From: Maridesulfovibrio sp.
Lineage (GTDB): Bacteria; Desulfobacterota; Desulfovibrionia; Desulfovibrionales; Desulfovibrionaceae
Direction: 5' to 3'
NCBI RefSeq assembly: GCF_963666665.1
Contig: NZ_OY762999.1
Location: 1,121,501 to 1,185,500 of the forward strand
Length of the DNA: 64,000 nt
In this document: piece after piece, positions 1 to 6,495 of the stretch
Numbering within the stretch: the first letter of the stretch is position 1
Layout: each line of letters begins with the position of its first letter
Program-made: the position numbers and the translations under genes
The notes under the pieces: model-generated
Seen by the model: only the letters and a program-made list of their open reading frames with translations
Databases searched by the model: none
What the model was told of the DNA's origin: nothing

Positions 1-192
1 CTCACTGTAGCCTTCCTGCGCGAATTTTTCGGCTCAGGTAAGGTTTTCGGTTTTAGCATTCTCAAGTTGACTTCCGAAGGTGGGTGGTATGAACCCAACG
101 GCCTTATGCTCCTGCCGCCCAGTGCATTCTTTATCATCGGGCTGCTTATCTGGTCGGTTAACATCTATGAAAAGCGTAAGAACAAACGCTAG
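1..192 (+). CDS. nqrD: Na+-translocating NADH:quinone reductase subunit D, 3' end only
   Basis: The window opens inside this gene. The last 63 codons are read in frame from base 1 to the TAG at 190-192. The visible part has the NqrD C-terminus: a hydrophilic loop (LREFFGSGKVFGF), then a membrane helix (PPSAFFIIGLLIWSV) and a short basic tail (YEKRKNKR). NqrD is an integral membrane subunit of the six-subunit Na+-NQR, which couples NADH oxidation by quinone to Na+ export. nqrE starts 14 bp downstream with a clear Shine-Dalgarno, as expected of an nqrABCDEF operon. The start and most of the protein lie outside the window. Confidence 0.9.
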   Translation, partial: LTVAFLREFFGSGKVFGFSILKLTSEGGWYEPNGLMLLPPSAFFIIGLLIWSVNIYEKRKNKR

Positions 193-206
193 CCAAGGAG
201 TGAACC

Positions 207-815
207 GTGGAACATCTGCTTAATATATTTGTAAAATCGATTTTTATCGAAAACATGGCGTTAGCCTTCTTTCTGGGGATGTGTACCTATCTGGCCGTAT
301 CCAAGAAAGTTGCTACCGCTCTTGGCCTTGGTGTGGCTGTCGTAGTGGTCATGACCATTACCGTCCCGGTTAACAACCTGCTCTACAACTACTTCCTGCG
401 GGAAGGAGCTTTGGCGTGGGCCGGATTCGGAGAGACTGATCTGACCTTTGTCGGCCTTATTTCCTACATCGGTGTTATCGCGGCCATTGTCCAGATTATG
501 GAGATGACCCTCGATAAGTACGTGCCGTCCCTATACAATGCGTTGGGGATTTTTCTGCCGCTGATCACGGTTAACTGCGCCATCCTCGGTGCCTCCCTCT
601 TTATGGTGGAGCGTGATTACAACTTCGTGGAATCCGTGACTTTCGGTTTCGGTTCCGGTGTCGGCTGGGCTCTGGCTATCGTTCTTCTGGCCGGTATCCG
701 TGAGAAGATGAAGTATTCGGACGTGCCGGAAGGGCTGGAGGGACTGGGGATCACCTTTATTGTGGTCGGACTGATGTCCTTTGGATTCCTGTCCTTTTCC
801 GGAATCCAGATGTAG
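207..815 (+). CDS. nqrE: Na+-translocating NADH:quinone reductase subunit E
   Basis: This is a 202-aa polytopic membrane protein of normal NqrE length. It begins at GTG 207, preceded by AAGGAG at 195-200. Hydrophobic segments cover most of the protein, which fits the six-helix NqrD/NqrE fold (RnfA/RnfE homologues). These two subunits together form part of the Na+ channel and hold the Fe site. Typical stretches are LLNIFVKSIFIENMALAFFL near the N-terminus and TVNCAILGASLFM near residue 120, whose Cys matches the conserved half-channel Cys region. It sits between nqrD and nqrF. A small GC-rich hairpin lies at 822-841 in the gap before nqrF. Confidence 0.93.
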   Translation: MEHLLNIFVKSIFIENMALAFFLGMCTYLAVSKKVATALGLGVAVVVVMTITVPVNNLLYNYFLREGALAWAGFGETDLTFVGLISYIGVIAAIVQIMEMTLDKYVPSLYNALGIFLPLITVNCAILGASLFMVERDYNFVESVTFGFGSGVGWALAIVLLAGIREKMKYSDVPEGLEGLGITFIVVGLMSFGFLSFSGIQM

Positions 816-821
816 GCGGGC

Positions 822-841
822 CGGACGTTTTTAAGCGTCCG
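822..841 (+). other. Intercistronic hairpin between nqrE and nqrF
   Basis: CGGACG at 822-827 pairs with CGTCCG at 836-841 around an A/T loop. No run of T follows, so it is more likely a processing or stability element inside the nqr transcript than a terminator. Confidence 0.4.
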
Positions 842-876
842 CTGATATACGAACCGTTAAACTGTGGGGAAAAACC

Positions 877-2103
877 ATGGTTGAAATAATACTCGGTGTT
901 GTGATGTTTACCGGCGTGGTTCTTGCGCTGTGTGTGTTCATCCTTCTAGCCCGGGCCAAGCTTGTCCCGAGCGGCGAGGTGAACATCGAAATTAACAATG
1001 ATCCGGAAAAAACAATTGAAGTTCGTCCCGGAACCAAGCTGCTCGGTGCGCTGGCGGAAAAGGAAATATATGTTCCTTCGGCCTGCGGTGGCGGTGGTTC
1101 CTGCGGACAGTGCAAATGCAAGGTTTTTGAAGGTGGCGGAGATATTCTGCCCACGGAAACCTCCCATGTCAGCAAACGCGAGGCCCGCGAAGGCGTCCGT
1201 CTTGCCTGTCAGGTTAATGTTAAACAGGATATGAAGATTGAGGTTCCGGCTGAAATCTTTGATATCAAGAAGTGGGAATGCACAGTTAAATCCAATATTC
1301 CACGTGCTACTTTCATTAAAGAGCTCACTCTTGAACTGCCTGAAGGTGAAAATGTGGATTTCCGTGCCGGTGGCTACATTCAGATCGAAGCTCCGGCCCA
1401 CACTGTCAATTACAAGGACTTCGAAGTCGGCGACAAATTCAGGGAAGACTGGGATAAATTTGATCTCTGGAGATATACTTCGGTGGTCAAGGAACCCATT
1501 GTCCGGGCCTATTCCATGGCCAACTACCCTGAGGAAAAGGGCATAATCATGCTTAACGTGCGTGTCTGCCCGCCGCCTCCATTCGCTCCTGATGCCCCTC
1601 CCGGGCAGATGTCTTCGTTTATCTACAGTCTGAAGCCCGGAGACAAAGTTACAATTTCCGGACCTTACGGTGAGTTCTTTGCCCGTGATACTGATGCCGA
1701 AATGGTTTTTATCGGTGGCGGCGCGGGTATGGCTCCCATGCGCTCACACATCTTCGACCAGCTCAAGCGCCTTAGCACAACGCGTAAGGTCAGCTACTGG
1801 TATGGAGCGCGCAGCCTGCGGGAGATGTTCTATGTAGAGGAATTCGACAAGCTGGCCGAGGAGTGTCCGAACTTCACATGGCATGTAGCACTGTCCGATC
1901 CTTTGCCAGAGGACAATTGGAGTGGCTATACCGGCTTTATTCATAATGTCCTGTTTGAGAACTATATTAAGCAGCATCCTGCCCCTGAAGATTGCGAATT
2001 CTACATGTGTGGGCCGCCGATGATGGCTTCCGCAGTTGAAAAGATGCTTATGGATCAGGGTGTGGAAAAGGAAAACATAATGTATGACAACTTCGGCGGA
2101 TAA
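877..2103 (+). CDS. nqrF: Na+-translocating NADH:quinone reductase subunit F (NADH-oxidising flavoprotein)
   Basis: The protein has 408 aa, the textbook length. It has one N-terminal membrane helix (residues 3-25), then a plant-type 2Fe-2S ferredoxin domain whose four Cys fall at residues 70, 76, 79 and 111, the same numbers as in the characterised Vibrio enzyme. A ferredoxin-NADP reductase-like part follows, with the FAD motif RAYSMANYP near 210 and the NADH-binding GGGAGMAPMRSH near 283. It oxidises NADH at the cytoplasmic face and sends electrons through FAD and 2Fe-2S to the rest of Na+-NQR. The ATG at 877 follows GGGGAAA. A strong hairpin lies after the stop, so it is probably the last structural gene of the complex. 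Confidence 0.96.
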   Translation: MVEIILGVVMFTGVVLALCVFILLARAKLVPSGEVNIEINNDPEKTIEVRPGTKLLGALAEKEIYVPSACGGGGSCGQCKCKVFEGGGDILPTETSHVSKREAREGVRLACQVNVKQDMKIEVPAEIFDIKKWECTVKSNIPRATFIKELTLELPEGENVDFRAGGYIQIEAPAHTVNYKDFEVGDKFREDWDKFDLWRYTSVVKEPIVRAYSMANYPEEKGIIMLNVRVCPPPPFAPDAPPGQMSSFIYSLKPGDKVTISGPYGEFFARDTDAEMVFIGGGAGMAPMRSHIFDQLKRLSTTRKVSYWYGARSLREMFYVEEFDKLAEECPNFTWHVALSDPLPEDNWSGYTGFIHNVLFENYIKQHPAPEDCEFYMCGPPMMASAVEKMLMDQGVEKENIMYDNFGG

Positions 2104-2131
2104 CCTGCTGCATCAGGTTATCCACAGGTAG

Positions 2132-2164
2132 CCCTTTGCCGGGGATTGTTTCCCCGGCAAAGGG
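2132..2164 (+). terminator. Strong hairpin after nqrF
   Basis: A 14-bp GC-rich stem (2132-2145 with 2151-2164) with a TTGTT loop. Only two T's follow at once (TCTTC), so termination may be partial and allow read-through into apbE. A second small inverted repeat (AACCTG/CAGGTT) lies just before it at 2102-2119. Confidence 0.6.
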
Positions 2165-2194
2165 TCTTCAGAAAAAGCAAGTAAGGATGAAGGT

Positions 2195-3241
2195 ATGAAG
2201 TGGTTTTCAGGGACATTGGCTAAAGTGATCGGATTAATTGTCCTGTTGCTTCTTTTAGCCCTTATGCTGGTCGGGTGCGGAAACTCATCTGATCCCGTTC
2301 GAATTCAGGGTAGGGCCATTGGCACTACGTATTCCATTACTGCTTACGGTCTGCCGGAGAATCTTTCCCCTGAAGATTTGCGTAAGGGAGTAGAACTGGT
2401 TGTGGCTGGAGTAAATTCGGCTATGTCCTTATTTAAACCGGATTCCGAACTGTCACGTTTTAATGCTTATCGTAAAGATGATTGGTTCCTTGTGTCCAAA
2501 GAACTTGCCGATGTGGTGCATACAGCTAAAGCAGTTAATCGCATAACCGGCGGTGCCTTTGACATTACCATCGCACCATTGGTCAACCTTTGGGGATTCG
2601 GACCTGATAAAAGGCCTGAGATCATCCCGACTGAGGATGAAATTAAAGAGGCTAAGGCAAATGTCGGATCTGATCTGATAGAGGTCCGTTTTGACCCTCC
2701 TGCCCTTAAAAAACTCACCCCGGCTATTACCCTTGATCTGGCAGCCATTGCCAAGGGCTATTGCGTGGATGCAGTCAGTTCCTGGCTTAAAGCCAGTGGC
2801 GTATCAAGCTATATGGTTGAGATCGGTGGAGAGATACGGACAGTCGGAGTAAAGCCGGACAATGCTCCGTGGCGTATTGCAGTTGAAAAGCCGGTAAGTA
2901 TGGAGCGTTCAGTGCAAGCACTGATCAATCTTTCCGATGAAGCCATGGCGACATCAGGCGATTACCGCAACTATTATGAGATAGATGGTAAAAGATATTC
3001 GCATATAATTGATCCCGGTACCGGACGACCCATTACGCACACTCTTGTATCGGTAAGTGTCGTAGATGAAACCTGCTCCCGTGCCGATGCATTTGCCACC
3101 GGCCTGACAGTGCTTGGGCCCGAAAGAGGCATTGCACTGGCCAAGGAATGCAATCTGTCCGCTTTTTTCATTGTGAAAACCCCGGATGGATTATCAGAAA
3201 TTGTCACCGGCAATTTCCCTCAACACGAAAAATTGAATTGA
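2195..3241 (+). CDS. apbE: FAD:protein FMN transferase lipoprotein (ApbE)
   Basis: This 348-aa protein has a long hydrophobic signal and a lipobox (LVGC, Cys near residue 28), so it should be a lipoprotein on the periplasmic side. The body is ApbE-like: RIQGRAIGTTYSIT near the start, VNSAMSLFKPDSELSRFN (the usual ApbE region around S/T-W-R), GAFDITIAPLVNLWGFG, an LDLAAIAKGY motif, and the C-terminal Mg-binding region SHIIDPGTGRPI. ApbE moves FMN from FAD onto Thr of NqrB and NqrC, so its place directly after nqrF fits a role in maturing this complex. The start is ATG 2195 behind AAGGATGAAGG. Confidence 0.92.
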   Translation: MKWFSGTLAKVIGLIVLLLLLALMLVGCGNSSDPVRIQGRAIGTTYSITAYGLPENLSPEDLRKGVELVVAGVNSAMSLFKPDSELSRFNAYRKDDWFLVSKELADVVHTAKAVNRITGGAFDITIAPLVNLWGFGPDKRPEIIPTEDEIKEAKANVGSDLIEVRFDPPALKKLTPAITLDLAAIAKGYCVDAVSSWLKASGVSSYMVEIGGEIRTVGVKPDNAPWRIAVEKPVSMERSVQALINLSDEAMATSGDYRNYYEIDGKRYSHIIDPGTGRPITHTLVSVSVVDETCSRADAFATGLTVLGPERGIALAKECNLSAFFIVKTPDGLSEIVTGNFPQHEKLN

Positions 3242-3252
3242 GGAGATGTTTC

Positions 3253-3456
3253 ATGGAAACTGTTTTGATGGCGGCCGCTGTTTTCGGTCTTGTGTTTTTA
3301 GCGTTGGCTATCGGAGTAATTTTTAAAAGAAACTGCATCCGTGGTTCCTGCCAAGGTTCCATCCAGTCCGGAGACGGTTCCGGTTGCAGGTGCGGAAAAT
3401 ATGACTTTGACAAGAAGCTTATAGATAAAAAACATTCATCACTTAAGCCGCTGTAA
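3253..3456 (+). CDS. nqrM: Na+-NQR maturation factor NqrM (small Cys-rich membrane protein)
   Basis: A 67-aa protein starting at ATG 3253 with GGAGATG just upstream, 11 bp after apbE. It has one N-terminal membrane helix (MAAAVFGLVFLALAIGVIF), then a compact Cys cluster (Cys in RNCIRGSCQG and GCRCGKYD). This layout of one helix plus four Cys, next to apbE and nqr, is that of NqrM (DUF539). NqrM is needed to assemble active Na+-NQR, probably by delivering iron to the NqrD/NqrE site. The tail is short and basic. Confidence 0.85.
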   Translation: METVLMAAAVFGLVFLALAIGVIFKRNCIRGSCQGSIQSGDGSGCRCGKYDFDKKLIDKKHSSLKPL

Positions 3457-3476
3457 CAGCGATCAGGAGTATTGAT

Positions 3477-3938
3477 ATGATGGCAAATGTCCAGACCGCA
3501 AAAGATGTGATTGCGCAGACCAAGGCCTTTCACAAGAGGCTTGGCTCTTTCTATAAAGAACTTTCGGATACTGCTGAAAAGGAACGGGTTAAGCTTTTAT
3601 TGGATTACATGAGTCGTCACCATGACCGGCTTGCTGCTATAATGGATGAATACGGAGATGGATTGTCCGAGCACATCTTGAATACATGGTTTATGTATGT
3701 GCATAAGGAGTGTGACCTTTCTCCATTTTTCAGTGCAAAATTAGGCCCTGATATGACGACTCAAGAGGTTATGAAAGTTGCCATTGATTTGGATAAATGT
3801 CTGTTGGAAACCTATGAAGCGATGATTCAGAATGATATCCCTGATGATGTCAGCGAAGTATTTCAGGGTCTTCTCGATATGGAGAAGCGTGAAAACATAA
3901 GATTGGCTAAGAGTGCTTTGAGAGTCGAAACATTGTAA
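3477..3938 (+). CDS. Small helical protein, possibly ferritin-like; function unknown
   Basis: A 153-aa soluble protein predicted to be almost all helical, starting at ATG 3477 six bases after AGGAGT. It has no signal peptide or membrane helix. Three helices carry spaced Glu, Asp and His (for example ERVKLLLDYMSRHHDRL and LLDMEKRENIRLAK). This recalls the Glu/His-bearing helices of ferritin-like or rubrerythrin-type four-helix bundles, but I cannot line up a full di-iron site. It follows nqrM by 20 bp and ends at a strong terminator, so it is probably the last gene of the nqr transcript. A link to Fe handling or oxidative stress is only an inference from shape and position. Confidence 0.55.
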   Translation: MMANVQTAKDVIAQTKAFHKRLGSFYKELSDTAEKERVKLLLDYMSRHHDRLAAIMDEYGDGLSEHILNTWFMYVHKECDLSPFFSAKLGPDMTTQEVMKVAIDLDKCLLETYEAMIQNDIPDDVSEVFQGLLDMEKRENIRLAKSALRVETL

Positions 3939-3991
3939 TGTTTGTTTTGGTAACTTAGAATCTAGCCATTTCTTAGCTCCAAAAATAGTTT

Positions 3992-4026
3992 AGCCTCATA
4001 ATGTCTTATGACGTTGTGGGGCTTTT
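3992..4026 (+). terminator. Rho-independent terminator of the nqr-apbE-nqrM operon
   Basis: A 14-bp stem (3992-4005 with 4010-4023, with G-U pairs), loop TTAT, followed by TTT. Related hairpins with the same AGCCTCA...GTGGGGCT core end other plus-strand operons here (17548-17585, 25997-26033). Confidence 0.8.
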
Positions 4027-4073
4027 GGTTTCGGGTGAAGCTAAATCAAGGTTTTATCCCGGTTAATGGGCAT

Positions 4074-4101
4074 AAAAAAAGCCTGTTCACGCGAACAGGC
4101 T
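4074..4101 (-). terminator. Terminator of the minus-strand sigma-54 activator gene
   Basis: Stem 4080-4088 with 4093-4101 (9 bp, loop ACGC), followed on the minus strand by seven T (4080 to 4074). It lies about 110 bp past the stop of the minus-strand activator. This hairpin and the 30 bp next to it recur at 26314-26371. Confidence 0.7.
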
Positions 4102-4212
4102 TGAAAAATTAGTTAAGTAAAAAAGGTGAGTAAGGGAATATCCTTTTTAATAAAATTACGTCTGGATGAGTTTTTTTTTATTCCCCCGTTTGTCCCTTTT
4201 GATTTGTTGTTT

Positions 4213-5619
4213 TCAAGCCTGCCTTGAAACCCCATGCTGTTTCATAAGTGCGTAATAACGAGCTCTGGAAAGGCCTGAGATGCGACATCCCTGAGCGACA
4301 TCGCCATCTGTGATTTCAACCAGCTTGATCAGGTAGTCTTTCTCTATTTCAGCAGTATGTGCGTTACGATAGGTTTTCAGGTCCGGCAGACTTGTTGTCG
4401 TTTGGGCTGTCTCTATCCGGGATGTATTAGCTGTGTTTTTTCCTATTGTCTGCCGTGCCAGCCGAGCCCGCATGCTTTTGGGTAGGTGGTGGGAATGGAG
4501 AGTTGTTTCATTTCGACTGAGTGTAACGGCCTGTTCTACCGTATTCACCAATTCGCGGATGTTGCCGGGCCAGTCATATTGCAGGAGTACTTCCAGAAAA
4601 TCCGGTGAAAAATCCCGGTAAGGCAGTTGGAAGCGTTTGCAATAGCGGCGGATATGATGGCAGGCCAGTTCATTGATGTCCTCAGAAATGTCCCTGAGTG
4701 AGGACAGCTGGATTTGGCTTCCGAGAAGTCTGTACAGAAGGTCTCTTCTGAATTGCCCGTTTTCCACCATTGTTTCGAGATCTTTGTTCGTTGCAGCCAG
4801 CAGTCTGAAGTCACTGGCTGTTTCTCTGGCACTGCCTACAGCCCGGAAAGTGCGTCCTTCCAATACTCTTAGAAATACCTTTTGAAGCGATAATGGAAGC
4901 TCGCCCACCTCATCAAGGAAAAGGGTGCCTCCGTCAGCCTGCTTGACAAGCCCCACCGAATTGCTGTCCGCACTCGTATAAGCCCCTCGTTCATGGCCGA
5001 AAAGCAGATTCTCGGCGAGTGTGTCCGGCAGGGCTGCGCAGTCTACGACGATAAAGGGTTTGTTCCGGCGTTTGCTGTTCTTGTGTATGGCTCGGGCAAA
5101 AAGCTCCTTGCCTGTGCCTGTTTCTCCATTGATAAGTATGCTTGATTCAGATGCTGCAGCCCGTGCTGCGTTGTTCAGGCATGATTTCAATCTTCTGCTG
5201 CTTCCGACTATGCCTTCCCGTTTAAATTGTGCCGGTTTGGCCGCTGAGCTTTTTTCAATATGAGATTCCATTGCCAGATTGATCTGTGCAAGCAGGCAAT
5301 GTTTATTCGGAGGTTTGGTGAGATAATGATAGGCCCCGTTCTGAATGGCCCGTTCGGCAGTGTCCGGGTCACGGTTGCTGGAGAGGATAATGACCTCCGG
5401 AAATGATGGTATCTCCCGTATTGACGAAAGATAATCCATGCCGTCTCCATCCGGGAGATCGTCACCGAGCAATACTGTTTTATAGCTGCCGAGGTGCAGC
5501 ATGGCCATGGCTTTTGAAAGTGAATCACATCTGTCCACAGGCAGATTGTTGTGGGCCAGGTCTCTCTGTAAAGTTTCGGTAAAAGAGTTGTTGCCATCAA
5601 TGATGAGTATGTCAGTCAT
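4213..5619 (-). CDS. Sigma-54-type response regulator with degenerate receiver
   Basis: A 468-aa NtrC-family activator read from ATG 5619; an in-frame TTG at 5622 is equally well spaced from GGAG. Domains in order: receiver (about 1-115), AAA+ sigma-54 activation domain (about 140-375) and Fis-type helix-turn-helix (about 420-468). Walker A is GETGTGKE and Walker B is GGTLFLDEVGEL. Two oddities stand out. The receiver has Gly where the phospho-accepting Asp belongs (VLLGDDLP, usual pattern LLDxxLP), and its acidic pair is weak (IIDGNN), although the Lys (TKP) is kept. The sigma-54-contact loop reads GAYTSA instead of GAFTGA. It is encoded divergently from the Hdr operon, so it may control it. 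Phosphorylation is unlikely to be its switch. Confidence 0.85.
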   Translation of the reverse strand: MTDILIIDGNNSFTETLQRDLAHNNLPVDRCDSLSKAMAMLHLGSYKTVLLGDDLPDGDGMDYLSSIREIPSFPEVIILSSNRDPDTAERAIQNGAYHYLTKPPNKHCLLAQINLAMESHIEKSSAAKPAQFKREGIVGSSRRLKSCLNNAARAAASESSILINGETGTGKELFARAIHKNSKRRNKPFIVVDCAALPDTLAENLLFGHERGAYTSADSNSVGLVKQADGGTLFLDEVGELPLSLQKVFLRVLEGRTFRAVGSARETASDFRLLAATNKDLETMVENGQFRRDLLYRLLGSQIQLSSLRDISEDINELACHHIRRYCKRFQLPYRDFSPDFLEVLLQYDWPGNIRELVNTVEQAVTLSRNETTLHSHHLPKSMRARLARQTIGKNTANTSRIETAQTTTSLPDLKTYRNAHTAEIEKDYLIKLVEITDGDVAQGCRISGLSRARYYALMKQHGVSRQA

Positions 5620-5622
5620 CAA

Positions 5623-6204
5623 TAAAATTCTCCGTTAATATCTCTATTGGAAATTCCCCTACAAACCATAGCACAATTAGGTGAGTGATTGCCAACTCTG
5701 TCTTCATATTCTGTATAAAAAAAGGGCATAAGAATCTTTAAATGTATTAAATAATTAAGGTCTTTTTTTGTGAGACAGGGTGCTGAAGTGAGAAAAGAGA
5801 GGGTGTTCAATTGCAATGTGCAGTGATCATTAAGGTCGTTGCCTTAAGTACTCACTTTGGGGGGAGTCAAACTTCGTAAAATAAGATTTGTCTTGTCGTG
5901 CAAGACTAAAGATTGCGTTTTTGGACTGTTATCAGGATGTCCGGAGTCAGGAGGATGAGATCAATTAATGGAGATCTCAGTCTATATTCAATTCGGTATG
6001 CATCTTGTTTAGGGAGAAAGTGAGATGAGACGGATGTAGAGTGCAAAGAGTACTCATTATGTATTTGTTCTTTAAAATAGCAGCAATAGCTATGCATCGT
6101 TGAAGTCGGATAATGCGCGGATATATGGAGAAGAAGTCTCATAGTCTCCATATAGATTTCTAGAAAACAGGATACATGGGCAGACTGGCAAGGAGGAACG
6201 TCGG
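5623..6204. promoter_or_regulatory. Divergent intergenic region with several inverted repeats
   Basis: No convincing gene lies in these 580 bp between the minus-strand activator and the plus-strand OrfA-like/Hdr operon. Three short inverted repeats are visible: TTAAGG/CCTTAA (5830-5847), GTCTTG/CAAGAC (5890-5906) and ATATGGAGA/TCTCCATAT (6123-6153, 13-nt spacer). The region is A/T-rich and must hold the promoters of both flanking units. I saw no clear -24/-12 (TGGC...TGC) sigma-54 promoter, though I cannot exclude a diverged one. Confidence 0.45.
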
Positions 6205-6474
6205 ATGAGGCGAAAATGGGATGCCAGAACAAAAGCCAGGATCGTTTTGGAAGGGCTTACAAATGGAGGCATAAGCGAATTGTGCCGTACTCATGATCTT
6301 CGTCCGGGGCAGTATTATAAATGGCGGGGACAATTTTTAGAAAACTGCCATTTGATTTTCGAGAAGCAGCCCGGTCCTCCGACTGAATCCGAGTTGGCAG
6401 TAGAAAATGAGAAGCTCAAGCGGCTGGTGGGTGAACTTACTTTGGAATTGAATAACGGCAAGAACATTCGTTGA
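6205..6474 (+). CDS. Solitary IS3/IS911 OrfA-like helix-turn-helix protein
   Basis: An 89-aa protein starting at ATG 6205 behind AGGAGG. It has the fold of transposase OrfA of the IS3 family: a helix-turn-helix (WDARTKARIVLEGLTNGG, then SELCRTHDLRPGQYYKWR) followed by a leucine-zipper-like helix (ELAVENEKLKRLVGELTLEL). No OrfB with its DDE catalytic core follows; the Hdr operon starts 21 bp downstream. I found no terminal inverted repeats around it. It is either the remnant of an insertion sequence or, given the good ribosome site and tight spacing, a domesticated DNA-binding protein carried with the Hdr operon. Confidence 0.65.
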   Translation: MRRKWDARTKARIVLEGLTNGGISELCRTHDLRPGQYYKWRGQFLENCHLIFEKQPGPPTESELAVENEKLKRLVGELTLELNNGKNIR

Positions 6475-6495
6475 CCATATTTTGGAGGCGTAATC

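Noticed and set aside
6123..6474. A complete insertion sequence around the OrfA-like gene
   Set aside because: No OrfB, no matching terminal inverted repeats and no target-site duplication could be found; the nearby inverted repeat (6123-6153) is local.
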